This document shows positions 50,180-61,674 of a stretch of 64,000 bases of DNA, one piece after another (position 1 is the first letter of the stretch; each line of letters begins with the position of its first letter). The notes below the pieces were generated by a model. That model saw only the letters and a list, made by a program, of their open reading frames with translations. It was not told where the DNA came from and searched no databases. Origin of the DNA: Lutjanus erythropterus. Taxonomy: Eukaryota; Chordata; Actinopteri; Lutjaniformes; Lutjanidae. The translations under genes and the position numbers were made by a program. The stretch covers positions 17,351,320-17,415,319 of the forward strand of contig CM034601.1 in assembly GCA_020091685.1 (NCBI GenBank), in the 5' to 3' direction.

Positions 50180-50530
50180 TTTTTTCTTATCTTTCCTGGT
50201 CTTAGATAAGCTATGTGCTGGGCACATTTACTTTGAAAAGAAAGACAAATTTTGAAGATGGTTAAAAGACGTTACTGGGGACCAGTAAAAGTGGAATATA
50301 GTCCCATCTTACACCAGATAATGTTAGCAAAACACCAGCTAGCCTACATCAATCATTAGCTACCTAGTTAGCTCACTTTATTTGCCAGTTTGTTAGCTAC
50401 CTTTTTGCTGACATTTGCTAACTTGTGACTGTATGTGTCGCTTATCCAGGAAAAGGAAAAAGTTGACCGAGGTATCAAGTTTGCCCAACCGTTATTGGAG
50501 CACAGAGCAAAAGGGGGCGGGGCATAGGCA
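50180..50530 (+). repeat. Repeat shared with 12.4 kb and 34.4 kb
   Basis: It contains the 12.4 kb blocks (50245-50305) and at 50496-50520 the motif GAGCACAGAGCAAAAGGGGG, seen again as GAGCACAGAGCAAAAAGGGG near 34418. A mosaic of old DNA elements is likely. Confidence 0.5.
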
Positions 50531-50879
50531 GGGTCAAACCTCAACTTATGAAAACAGTGTAGAAAACAGGATGGAAATATTACATTTCTGTTTGATTCAT
50601 GTAATAATGTGGGGAAAGTTACATCAGATCTGTGTGGAATGATAATGAATGTATTATAGGGCCATGGGAGCCATGAGAAGACTGTTGGCATGGAAACAGC
50701 TGATCAGTCATGTGACTTAAATGTCCACTACGTCAGAACTTATTTGGAAAAAGTATTTCCATCTCCCATTATGTGTATTAAATGCCAGTTATGTAAGGTC
50801 TGCCACTAGGGGTCTCTCTCAAATTAAAACAATTACAAAGAATGTAGTCTGATGACTTTGTGCAGTAGAGTGGGATCAT

Positions 50880-51065
50880 GGGAGTAGTTGTTTTCTACAC
50901 TGTTACAACCACCATCTGACATGACTCAGGTAGAAATCATGTTCACTGAGTGAGCTAATATATTTTTTTAAAGTCACGTTTGCCTACGTCCTTCCTCTCT
51001 CTCTGATGTATCCCATGTATACTGTGTTTTCCCAGAAGGTAGCAACTAGCAGTTACTTTGAAAAA
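50880..51065 (-). repeat. Repeat, inverted partner of 12.94-13.11 kb
   Basis: On the minus strand it reads GCTAGTTGCTACCTTCTGGG...GTGAACATGATTTCTACCTG. The order of blocks matches the 12.9 kb copy. Confidence 0.55.
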
Positions 51066-51604
51066 AATTACAGATTCCCTGGGTTTGACTATCGTTGTAA
51101 ACATCTGGGGTAATGTAAGAACACAACTCGACAAAATACGTAAGGTCTCCACCCACTCCTGAGGGAAATATTTGGCTCTCTAGCTGTTAAATGCTCCTGT
51201 GTTCACCAGATTGTCAATTAACTGAGTCTGCCTGCTGTTTGGTGCTCGGTAAGCACAGTGTACAGCGGGTTTTTAGATTTTAAAACATCTGCCTGCTGTG
51301 GCTGAAAGCAGTGCGAGTGAATCAAAACAGGGAGGTTGCAGGCCGGACAGCGGAACAATGAGCTGAAACCCACAATAAAGCTGAGCGGAGCTGCAGATTC
51401 AGATGTTAATTCTCTGGAGGTTCATCACTATGAGTGACCCCATTTCTCCCATTGTTTTTTCAGTCTTTCTTACATTGTTTGAAAAAAATATTGATTATAG
51501 ATTCCTTAATATGAAACACCATTCAGAGAGGCCAGAACACAGCGAACACAATCAATACCATGAAAACCTCTTTTAATCAAAGCAGCTCAGTAGAGAAGTG
51601 TGTT

Positions 51605-52022
51605 AACTAGAACCCTAAAGCGTTCTTCCCCTTTTTGGATCCTGGTAGAACCTTCCTATAACAGTACCACATGGAACCCTTTCAAAGAGTTCTACCTAAA
51701 ACCAAACATAAAAGGGTTAAACCTAGAACCATCTGTGGAAGGTTCTTGAGGAGAACACTTAAGTAGTGCTATTGTTCCACCCAGAACCCTCTCTGGGGGT
51801 TCTACCACAAACCGTATTATATGCCAATGTATTCATCTGGAACCCACTCAGGTTTTTATGTTCTAAGGGTTTTAACTAGAACTCACCCAGGGCGTTCTAA
51901 CAAGAACCCTTTTATACTATGGTAAAGACCCCTTGATGAACCCTTTCTTCAAAAAAGTGTTGTGGGTAGAACATCAGGATATAAAGAAGAACTCTTTTGG
52001 AACCCTTATTTCTAAGAGTGTA
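51605..52022 (+). mobile_element. TIR element of the GGTTCT family, copy 2
   Basis: Same GGTTCT/AGAACC body and the same right end, TTTCTAAGAGTGTA at 52009-52022. The left terminal repeat is not seen and the 56-bp array is absent. Confidence 0.65.
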
Positions 52023-52204
52023 AGGAACCTTGATAATCATATCTGAATGGTAATAAATAAAATGTTCCAGACCATTGCACCTGGGAAAAGAGAAAGAAGT
52101 AAAAGTCAAAATGAGTATTTTACTGTTGAAATTGTAAGGAGAGTGAAATAGACTGTAAATGTGGATACAGAGTTAGTTGTGAAGTGATAATAAAGCACAA
52201 TAGT

Positions 52205-52223
52205 AAAAAAAAAAAAAAAAAAA
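52205..52223. repeat. Poly-A tract (19 A)
   Basis: Pure A run after AATAAAGCACAATAG (52190-52204). The arrangement could be the 3' end of an old retroposed transcript, but nothing upstream is recognisable. Confidence 0.8.
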
Positions 52224-52439
52224 CCCTTATAGGATATTAGGCAGGAGGAAAAAGACATTTACATCTTCAGTGAGATTTGCAAAAGTGATTGAGAGATAAA
52301 AACTTTTACTGAAAGCGAATTGAAGTCTGAGACTGAAGTCAAATAAAGTTTAAATTAACTTTTATATCCAACTTACAGTAAAAACTATTTGCAGTAAAAC
52401 ACGTTCATAAAGATCCTCATTCTTGTACAAAATTACAGT

Positions 52440-52990
52440 GCAGGCTGAACAAAACGCATTCAAAATGGCATCAGTAAACACATGACACTGTGTGCTGTCA
52501 GCGATGCCGCATTATTTCCTGGTTTGACGATATGCTGTCCTATTGATCCATCCTCAAATCAACAGTGTCACCTTATGTTGGTGAGCTGCATAACAGATAA
52601 AAGGAGGCCTCAACCTTCACATTCAGGGTCTGTCCACACAAATGAGAATCGATCCTCTAATATTTGTTGTATGCATAACACGCGCACACACATTTAAAGA
52701 AGGGAGAGGACATCAAATATTCAACAAGCCGCTGGCTAATTACCAACATGCCCCGAGGAGCTGGATATCAAAGAATGACCGCAGTTCACAGATGCTTAAA
52801 GCTTTTAGATAAATTGACTATAGGGGGACCGGAAAAAGAGGACTACCCACAAACAAGCTCGCACTCACACTTAAGATCAATATCTAATTTGACAGAGCCG
52901 TCACCTTCACCAGATCTGCAGTGCAAAGCAAAACGCAGAGTGACCTCCGACTCCAATCAGTGAGCGGCGACAGGACCGTATGGCTCGACA
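52440..52990 (+). other. Unique stretch with a 71-codon frame, status unclear
   Basis: Repeat-poor sequence. A plus-strand frame at 52748-52963 starts in ACCAACATG and has balanced composition (CLKLLDKLTIGGPEKEDY, then a Ser/Pro-rich end). I recognise no family, and 71 codons is within chance. It may be conserved non-coding DNA, an orphan exon or noise. Confidence 0.2.
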
Positions 52991-55249
52991 TGTATGACCA
53001 AGACCCTTCCCGTCCCAGACTTATGTAGGATGACCTGCTGTAAATATGGTATGATAGCATGAATGTAGCTTTGGTGGCAGATTATGATGTATCATAAAGG
53101 TGAGACTGAAGACTAATGCTGAGATCAGACTACACAGTGTCAGCCTGATAACTGTGCATGTTGGGAGTGGAAATAAAAGTTGGGCGGGACAATTGTTTGT
53201 ACTGTCCTCTGAAGTGTGTCATAAAGTTCGATTTAGGATTTATTGGTCATGTGTAGGTTAAAACAGGGTAAAGTTGGTGGAAAAGTTAAAAGAACAGTTT
53301 TCCACTTTTGTGTCTGACTGGTACTTTTTAAATTATGTCATAATGTTGCATCCTCTTCTTCTAATCTTAATGAGCTCAACTTCAATATTTGAATACATAA
53401 AGTGGCGACAACCCGTCCCCCCACATCTGTGTTTCACGTGGTTCATTCGCACAGGATGAGCCAAAAGTTTATTTTACTCAAATTTCCTGATGTTATCCCC
53501 CAGATATGATGTCAAGGCTTTGCATAACATCAGTGTGTCAGAAGAGGAGCGTCTGTTCTTCAGCAGCAACATTTAGTTGTTTTTCCAAATCTCTGTCACT
53601 ATTATTGTAACCAATAGAACTAATATCATCACAGGACTTCTGTGTTTACTGAAATACGGCAGGTAAATTTCAGTGGAATTTTTACTTTGCAAATTACAGA
53701 CATTAAGATCACAGATGACAATAATAATTGTTGACATAATTATTTTAAAATTCTGTGCTTCATTTCAGTGAAGCTTTAACCAACTGACTGCCACCCTCTG
53801 CACATTATACGGTACAAGGAAGGAAATGACAGAGCCCAGCTTCACCACCAAGACAATAAATTGTTCCAGGTTTACTTTCAATCCATATAACCATGATTAC
53901 ATGCATAATTTGATTTTATGCTCTCAGGTGGAACAGTAACATCAGAGTTAAACGCCGGCACCTTCCTAATCGCCAGATTGGAAGATCGGATTCCAGCATG
54001 ACATCTGTGATGTGAGTCACGGCAGGGATTTCTGTCTCTCTGATGACCTAATCTGACACACTGACCGTCTCAGAAAATATTGTGTAGTCTAATCTTGGTA
54101 TTAGTCATGCGTCAAAAGTAAATGTCAGAATGTTTTTACTCACCTTGTCTGTTCAAGACAAAATGGCACAAAGTCATGGATTTCACACTTTTTTTTTTTT
54201 TCAAGAGATTTTATGTCATTTACAGTAATAACTTTGGGCACAAATCCCAGGGGAGATACAAGACATGAATCCCCCAACTTCTGAAAAAGATGAAATTGCC
54301 CCCACCCCAAATTGTGTTTAAATAAATAATGTAATTTAAAATATATATTTAATAGAAGCCGACACCACTTTTGAAACAATTCTCACATAAACACAACACT
54401 TTTGGAAGGTTTTCTTTATGTCCCCATTCTGCTCAGGGATCTGAACTGCATACATGACTTTCTTGTTGTGGGGTGAAAACAAGTGCTGTAAAAGTGCCGG
54501 GCCAGTCGATCCGTGTTCGTCTGCTGCAAACATATTGACTAACACAGGTTGGTCAATGATGTGTGACACATGTACTGTTTACTGGAGAGTATTTAAACGT
54601 CAAGAATTCAGATAAATTGAGTGGGCCTACCTTCTAATAATGAACCTACGTGGAGATAAAACCAACCTGTTTTCTAGTTCTCTCCACTATAAACACAGAC
54701 GGCTGTCAAAATATCCCTCCAACAGAGAAAGAAAAATGTCAAAATCTTTTTCCTCTTTTTGTCCATTGAAGACGGAATGACACAAATTCAGGGATGGCAC
54801 ACACGATTTTAGGCAATTTACACTTTTATCTGCTTCTGTGACGATGAATCTCACCCAGATTCTCCTCGTCAGAACAAAAGTCCCTGTATGTACCATTTAC
54901 CATTGATTATTAAATCCCAATTACTTCAATCAAACTGAATCTACCAAAAACTTTTGTTTATATTTTAAAGCTGAAATGGTTATATAATGTTTTGGAATAC
55001 ATTTTTTCTGTTATTAAATAAAGGCCCACATGGAATACCTATATTGCAGAATAATTAGATTTTGTGAGGATGATTGGCTTGATTCAATTTGTGCACAGGA
55101 TTGCCCAGGCAGCTCTGTGTGCTGCAGCTGACACTGGTGGTGTGTGAATCACTAAGTGACTGATCAAGAGGACGTTTTTACAATGCAGTGTCTCAGTGTA
55201 TGCATGCATGTTTGAAGCGTTTGAAGGAGAAACTTTGGCTTTAATGTTG

Positions 55250-55312
55250 TGTTGTGTGCTTGTGTGTATGTGTCTGTGTGTGTTTGTGTGTGTGTGTGCG
55301 TGTGTGTGTGCA
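55250..55312. repeat. Imperfect (TG)n microsatellite
   Basis: TG units with TTTG and TGCG interruptions; a similar CA-rich stretch is at 55844-55892. Confidence 0.85.
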
Positions 55313-56994
55313 GTAGCCCAGCTCCGTTGGCTCGTTCCCTCCTCAGTGCTGCATGGATTTGCATCTCATTGACAAAGTTTATCAGCTAAAGGAGCCATTC
55401 TCTCTGTGAGTTGCACCAGAAAGACTCTGTAACAGGCTGTTTGAACCAAAATAAAAGCGTCTGTCTTTCGTCCGTTATTCACACTGCGTCGAGACAAATG
55501 GAGAGGACAAACAATAAAAAGATGAAGTTCTCATATTGCTGCCTGGTTAGTTCCCACCGAGGCTGCATAGCGATCATAGTATAACAAAAGAAATTCCCAT
55601 ATATAGGTTTGTCTTGACAAAGACAGAAGCATACGGATGTAACACACAAACACACACACATGCACACACACATCACACACATATAAATCGCATTGAAACA
55701 AGCCCTGTAGATATAAAACAGTCAGTCTGCATCTGTCATTTGTTCCATGCAGTCAACTGTTGACAGATTTTGACAGATTAAAGGAATCCGATCGGCCTAG
55801 ATGACTGATGTGAGGCATTGACCTTGCCAGGTACAGACAAGTGCACACACTCACACACTCACACACACACACACACAAACACACACACATGCACATACAG
55901 TATGAGCATATGCAAACACTCTCAGATGCAAGCACATAAATGCTGTGGGTGACAGGAGGTTGTGTTATTCTCCTAAATGTATAAAATATGGAAATTTGTC
56001 CCCCCCAGAATTTGTAATGGCCAATCATCAAATAAATGAATCAAATAAAATGCTTCCAAAGGCTAAAGGAATGCTAATGGAGAACATGGATGTTCACTAA
56101 ACTCTTTGTGCCTCATCTTGGTGTTCATTTCACAGAGTAACAGTGAACACAACTGCTGTAAGCGGGGCTCCCCGAAACATTTGTCTGTTCTGTTGTTCTG
56201 TATGTTCCACATGCTATGCAAGGAGCTCGGGGGTGGAGGAAAAATTATTCCTAAATGAATCGCAATTGATGCAGAAATGTCAGTAGTTAGAAATTTAAAA
56301 CCCAATTTTCTGATGTTATTATTGCCTGTCACAACTTTGAATTGTGAGACCGGGCTGTGTGTTCCTTATGGCTGAATCAGCTGGACGTGACATCTCAACA
56401 TGTGAACTTCTTGAACGATTGGCAGCACTACATTGCCTGCCATTGAGTACAGACAGAAGGCTCCACCCATATCTGTATGCTTATCTAATGCTAAGCATAA
56501 GTGAACATTAAGATGTTCAGAAGGTACACAGTGGTGTGGTGTATGCAGTGTGCACCCCTTGCATGGATGGCCACAGCAGGAATAAATAGCATTGTAATTA
56601 TGCAAATGATTGGACAATATGCACAAATATGCACATATAAACACACACTTTGACAAGGGGTCAAAAGGATAAATTTTTTAGAGCTCTCCTTAAATTTCTC
56701 AAATGAGGCTCCCTGTAGCTCCCCTGTACATTTGCATGGTTCTTATCACTCCAGGAGCTGCGTTCTGTGTTTTACTGAACATCCAAAGCTGATAATACTC
56801 AGAAATACTTAGTGTTTGATTGATTTTTATTACAAAACAAACGTGTTTACTGGATTTGGGCATCTGGATACAGAACCATACAGAACCAGTTTTATGAACT
56901 AAACCCCACCGACACCACCACCCTTTAACTGGGGGATACTGAAGAATGAGAAACTGAAAAAAGTTTTAGAAAATTAAAGATTTGGTTTTGTATT

Positions 56995-57105
56995 GGGAAT
57001 AGAAAGTCCTTACAACACTGCTCTTCAACAGGGTTCTAAGACCCCTTGGTGGTCCTCAGAGTTACTGCAGGGGCTCCCTTAAATTATTGTTTGATAAGTT
57101 TTTGT
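56995..57105 (+). repeat. Short dispersed repeat fragment
   Basis: CAGGGTTCTAAGACCCCTTG, GTGGTCCTCAGAGTTACTGC and GGGGCTCCCTTAA resemble a small fish repeat. Similar 'contrast' fragments lie at 58935-59020 (GTGGTACTCCAGCTCCCTCC) and 63840-63920. Confidence 0.4.
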
Positions 57106-59200
57106 TGTTGTTGTTTTAATTTTTAAATAAAAATATGTGTAAAAGTACACTTTAACATTAATCCAGCATAGCAAGATAAATCCACCTATTAGTAAAAAAC
57201 AACAAAAGACAACATTTAATTAATTAACGTTACTCCGTTTCATTTTGGAAATGATTTTTTCCCAATAATACTGAGCAACTTCAGGTAGAAGTGCTTTGTC
57301 AAATAATGTATTTCTATTTAGTTGCAGTCCCTACTTCCCACCTATTGTTGCCCCCCGATGCCTGACTGAAGTGTTCAGGCACACTCATTCCTTTGCATGT
57401 GTGTGTGTGCGTGTACCTCTGTTTGCTGTGGCTTTGTAGAAATCTGTGCATTGTCTGTGAAATTCTGCTTGATGCTGATAGGACTGCATGGGTTCACAGG
57501 TCCAGAGGGGCAGCCATCTTCAGTTCAATGGCTGTTACAAGTCAACAACAAAAAAGAAAAAAACAGCTGAAGATACAGTAACATCACACTGAACACAAAC
57601 CAACTGAAGTGAAACGAACAGAGAAGCTAGCTTGTGTATTTGTGTTGTGAGCACAGTTCAGGTCTACACTCATAACTTCCTTGACTGTCTCTATGTGGTG
57701 CACAGTGAATACACAAACCAACATGTGCCATCATCACAATGCAGACCGTGTAAAAATACCCCCTTTTCTCCTCATCCTTCAATTCCTGAGGTCAGAGCTG
57801 GGAATGACATCACAACAGAATTAGCAGCGTTCTAGTAAACAAGTTGGAAAGTCAAAAAAAAAGGAAAGAAAATAAACAAGTTGGGGTTTGCGCTAGTCAG
57901 GTTAGCCATTGTTAGCAATAACTATTGATAACAATGCATTTTGCAGTATTTTGCACATACAGACACCAATGCAACATGTCCACAGATGGAACTTGGACTG
58001 TACTGTGAGTACAACTGATTTAATGAGACACAAATAAAGGCAGAAGTGCAAATAAATGGCATGTACCACAGCTTTCACTTACTGTTGATGCATTGAGGCA
58101 ACCATCTTTAATTCTGAGGTTGGGATTGGTGAGGTTTGTCCGATTTTTAAAATCAGAACTCCAACTTCAGGGGGTGTTGCAGTTGAAATTTTCGAATGGG
58201 AACTAGGAATTCCAACCGGGCCAAATCTGAGACACTGCTGACTCATCAGGTACAACCTGGTTCACTCCACTGCTGCTTTGCAGTTAGAAAAAAGACATAT
58301 CATCCATAAAAAAACGTCTGATGTAGTTCAGACAGTGCAACTCTATGCTGCCATTCCTCACTGTCTACAATCATCTACCAAAAACATCCTCCCAATTTGG
58401 CGGTCAGCTGCAAAATTTCCCATCTCTCCCTCTGCCCTGTACAATTGACCTGCATCGGTATTGCTGCCTGTTCTTTCAGATCCACCACCTCCCCAGCATC
58501 CACCTGCAGGCTGGAGTGCTGAGGTCAAAGCCTAGACGCCAGACTTTAACTAAGCTCTGCTGCTGACCTGTTGTATTAAATATTTTATTTTTGAGTTTTC
58601 TGACTGAACCTCTGTTTTTCTGAGCTGCAACCTCCCACAGTGTGAATCAGTTTATTGTCATTCTGAATTAGAAAATGGTTTGAGGGCCACCTGGCACACC
58701 ACTGGGGGCCAAGTTGAGCATCACTGTCATGAACTCTTGTCAGAGATATCACTCGTCTAAGCTGAGAGCTCCAGTTTCAGTGGTGCCGGTTAGCCCTGCC
58801 CCCTGTACCTCGCCCCCTTTCATAACACATGAACTGTTTTAGACACTAACTGGAATTATTATTGCACAGATTTTTCATTGGTGACAGCTTGCCTTGCCCC
58901 CTGCACTTTAGTATAACTCATCAACCATCTGTCATAGAGTCTGGATTCTCAAACTGTGATACAATTACTACTGGTGGTACTCCAGCTCCCTCCAGTGGTA
59001 CTTGGAGGAATCTCAAAAAAAAAAAAAAATAAAAAAATAAAAACAAATACTCAAATTACTGCAAAATTTCAAATGAGATTACTAAAACTTTGAGATGTCT
59101 GGGGAAAAAAAAAATTAAAATACGTTTTGTCTTTTCTGTAATATTTTTGTTTCAATATCAACCTGCTACTCAGTCAAATTCATGCATGTGGCAAGTAGAA

Positions 59201-59525
59201 TATAAAAAGGTTCTCAGTAGATATCGCTGGGTGGGTTCTTGTTAGCATCCACAGACGGTGGAAAGGTTCTGGATAAAACCTCCAGTGAGTTCTGTGCAGA
59301 AGAATTGCATCACAGAGGGGTCCTTTCATAGGGTGTTCTGGGTAAATACTTTCAAAGATGGTTCTAGGTTGAACCCTTTATGCTGGGTTCTAGGAAGAAC
59401 TCTCTCAAATGATTAGTAGAACCTCATATAAAAGGTTATAAGAGAAACCAAAAAGGGTTCTCCAATGGGAACAAGCCAAAGAACCCTTTATGGTTCTAGT
59501 TAGCCTCTCTATTTGTAAGAGTGTA
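59201..59525 (+). mobile_element. TIR element of the GGTTCT family, copy 3
   Basis: Same body motifs (GGGTTCTAGGAAGAAC, AAAGGGTTCT) and right end TTTGTAAGAGTGTA at 59512-59525. Left end missing. Confidence 0.65.
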
Positions 59526-61230
59526 GATTAACTGTGACACGTTTGAATGAAATATTAGTGACATAACCTCAACTCAGCTCCAGCCAATTACCATAATCTG
59601 AATGAGGATGAATGAGGATAAGCCTGCCCAGTCCTTGTCCTATTGTTCTTTAAACCACAGCCCAGTGGCAGTAAGAGTAGGAGTAAGAGCAGGGATTACA
59701 TTCAGCTGTTCTGCCTCTGTTTCTTTCTCAGCCATTCATTCATTCCTCGCCAAGTTCACCGGGGTGATACCAAGCAGGGAAGCAGCTCACTTTCATCTGC
59801 AGTGTAGCAGAGTAACCATGAAAGGATCAATATCTCTGAAGAGGCAATACAGTGTGTAGATCCCCTGGTACCTGTGTATAACTTGGCTTCTTCCCAAGAT
59901 ACAATTGTGGAGAAAAATGCCCTAATTCTGTTTATATTGAATGTATGGTGTAGTGTGAAAGAAGAGATATTAAAACCCCTTGGTTGTGATTTTGCTGGAT
60001 GACAACCTGTGTCACCCGACTTTACCTCCTCCGCGTGTCTCACACTCGTGGAAAGAATGGGGTTTGCATTCTTGCTTTTGCTGAGACGAGGCCTCTGGCA
60101 TCCAATTATTTCACTCCTTTAAATGCCTTCACAGCAAAACCCCTTCAAAGGCCTATTCTCTTCTTCCCTCTGTGTGTAGGACGTGATTTTACTCCTTTAT
60201 GTCTTTGTAGCCCTTCCTGTCCAGTCAGCGGTGCCTAGAATGTGATTCACAGTCTCTAAATGTACCCCTGCCCCTTCTCTCCTCTTACTCTAATCTGTGT
60301 GCCAAATGCCATAGGACAGATCACAGCTGAAACAGATGGGAGGAACAGTCTTAGGGTTTCCATAGATAAAGAGGTAGCAAACCCATCTCCAGGCAAAATG
60401 AACCCTCTGAATGATACTCATTCTCCTAAATCTGATATTCCTGTGGCTGCTGGACATCACGCTGTGATGAGTCCCTGTGAGGGAAACCCTCTCCCTCATC
60501 CACTTATCTCCCTCACTCTTCTTTAGTTCTTAGAAAATCCTTTTTTGTGTGTAATCATAATCTCATCCGAGCGGATCCATCATTGCCATTGAGACAGTTT
60601 ATGCAGCGAAGGGCCCTTAAAGTGATTCTGTAACAGGGAAAGTTTCTTTTTTATTACTGTGGAGCACCCAGTCTGCCTCATTTCAGCTATTTTTCTCTGC
60701 AAATTAAAAACAAACAAAAGTGGGAAGCTGCTAAGGCAAAAACGGAGAATCTGTCATTTAGGTGCAGTGTTTCCAAACAGTAGTGGTTTTCCTGTTGACC
60801 CATTTCTATTTTATTTTTCTGTAAGGTGTTGGACAGTCCATGCACTGCTAAGGTTGTGGGCTTCATTCATACCAACCTTTCTGTCTTACACTGTTTTGTT
60901 TATTTCATATATATCATAGCTCCATCTCTTCATACTATCAGCACCCCACTGCTTTACTGTTCATTCTGTCCTGAGCATATTTACCTGTATAACAAATGCA
61001 TTTTTTGCATTTGGCTAGATGCTAGATTGCATTTTATTATCTTTACCCTTTTTTTGTGCACATTCATCACTGCATGTTGCATCAGTATCACCAGTCAGAT
61101 GTAATAATATAACAGTTACTTTGTGTATCGTCATCGCTTTGAAAATAACATTTTGTTGTTGTTAGGGATTGACTTTAAACAGTTACAGTATGTAAGACCT
61201 TCACTCAGTGATAACAAAGAGAATCCAGAA
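59526..61230. other. Non-coding downstream flank of the C1q-like gene
   Basis: Several plus-strand frames of 79-99 codons lie here (59602-59859, 59999-60238, 60260-60526, 61123-61422). None shows a known domain, and the last overlaps the C1q terminal exon in antisense. No promoter or poly(A) arrangement supports a gene. Confidence 0.4.
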
Positions 61231-61247
61231 CGTCAATGCTTCTTTGA

Positions 61248-61253
61248 TTTATT
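61248..61253 (-). terminator. Candidate poly(A) signal of the C1q-like gene
   Basis: AATAAA on the minus strand, about 140 nt after the stop codon. It is the first canonical hexamer noticed downstream, so the 3' UTR would be roughly 160 nt. Confidence 0.5.
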
Positions 61254-61393
61254 TGAATGTTGTTTTCATGTGACGACACAAGAGGGAAGTCAGATTCAGA
61301 TTCACATTATTTTAAAAACAAAAGAATCAGTGTGGCCAATAACAACAGGGTTTGTGCCAAATCAATCACACAGCAGCCTAAACAACAACATCC

Positions 61394-61674
61394 TTACAGC
61401 GGGAAGAGGAGGGCGCCACTGAAGGTGCTGTGGTTATTTGCATCATCAATAAGAGAAAGGCCTGATGGGAGAACCAGGTGAATTTCATCTCCTGCTGCCA
61501 GCTCCAAGATAACAGAGTTAGTGATGTACACAAAACCCAATTCTTTGTGGAACTTCACATTGAACATAATCCTTTGGTTGTTCTTGTACACATATGCACC
61601 CATATCACCTTCTAGTTCACTACTCAAAGTGAACTGGAGATAGTAGACCCCTTTGACTGGTGCTGTGAAGAAAC
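61394..61674 (-). CDS. C1q-like gene exon 5 (rest of C1q domain, stop)
   Basis: The acceptor is a T/C-rich tract ending CTGTAG. The exon encodes residues 168-260, from GFFTAPVKGVYYLQFTL to SGALLFPL and TAA at 61396-61394. Ending a few residues after FSGxLLF is the normal C1q-domain C-terminus, so the protein is not truncated. Confidence 0.93.

Larger units (their letters stand above)
53000..59200. other. Non-coding, no gene recognised
   Basis: Short chance frames, CA/TG runs near 55.3 and 55.9 kb, and small repeat fragments near 57.0 and 58.9 kb. Confidence 0.4.

Noticed and set aside
61123..61481. Plus-strand frames over the 3' end of the C1q gene
   Set aside because: Antisense shadow of the terminal exon and its 3' UTR.
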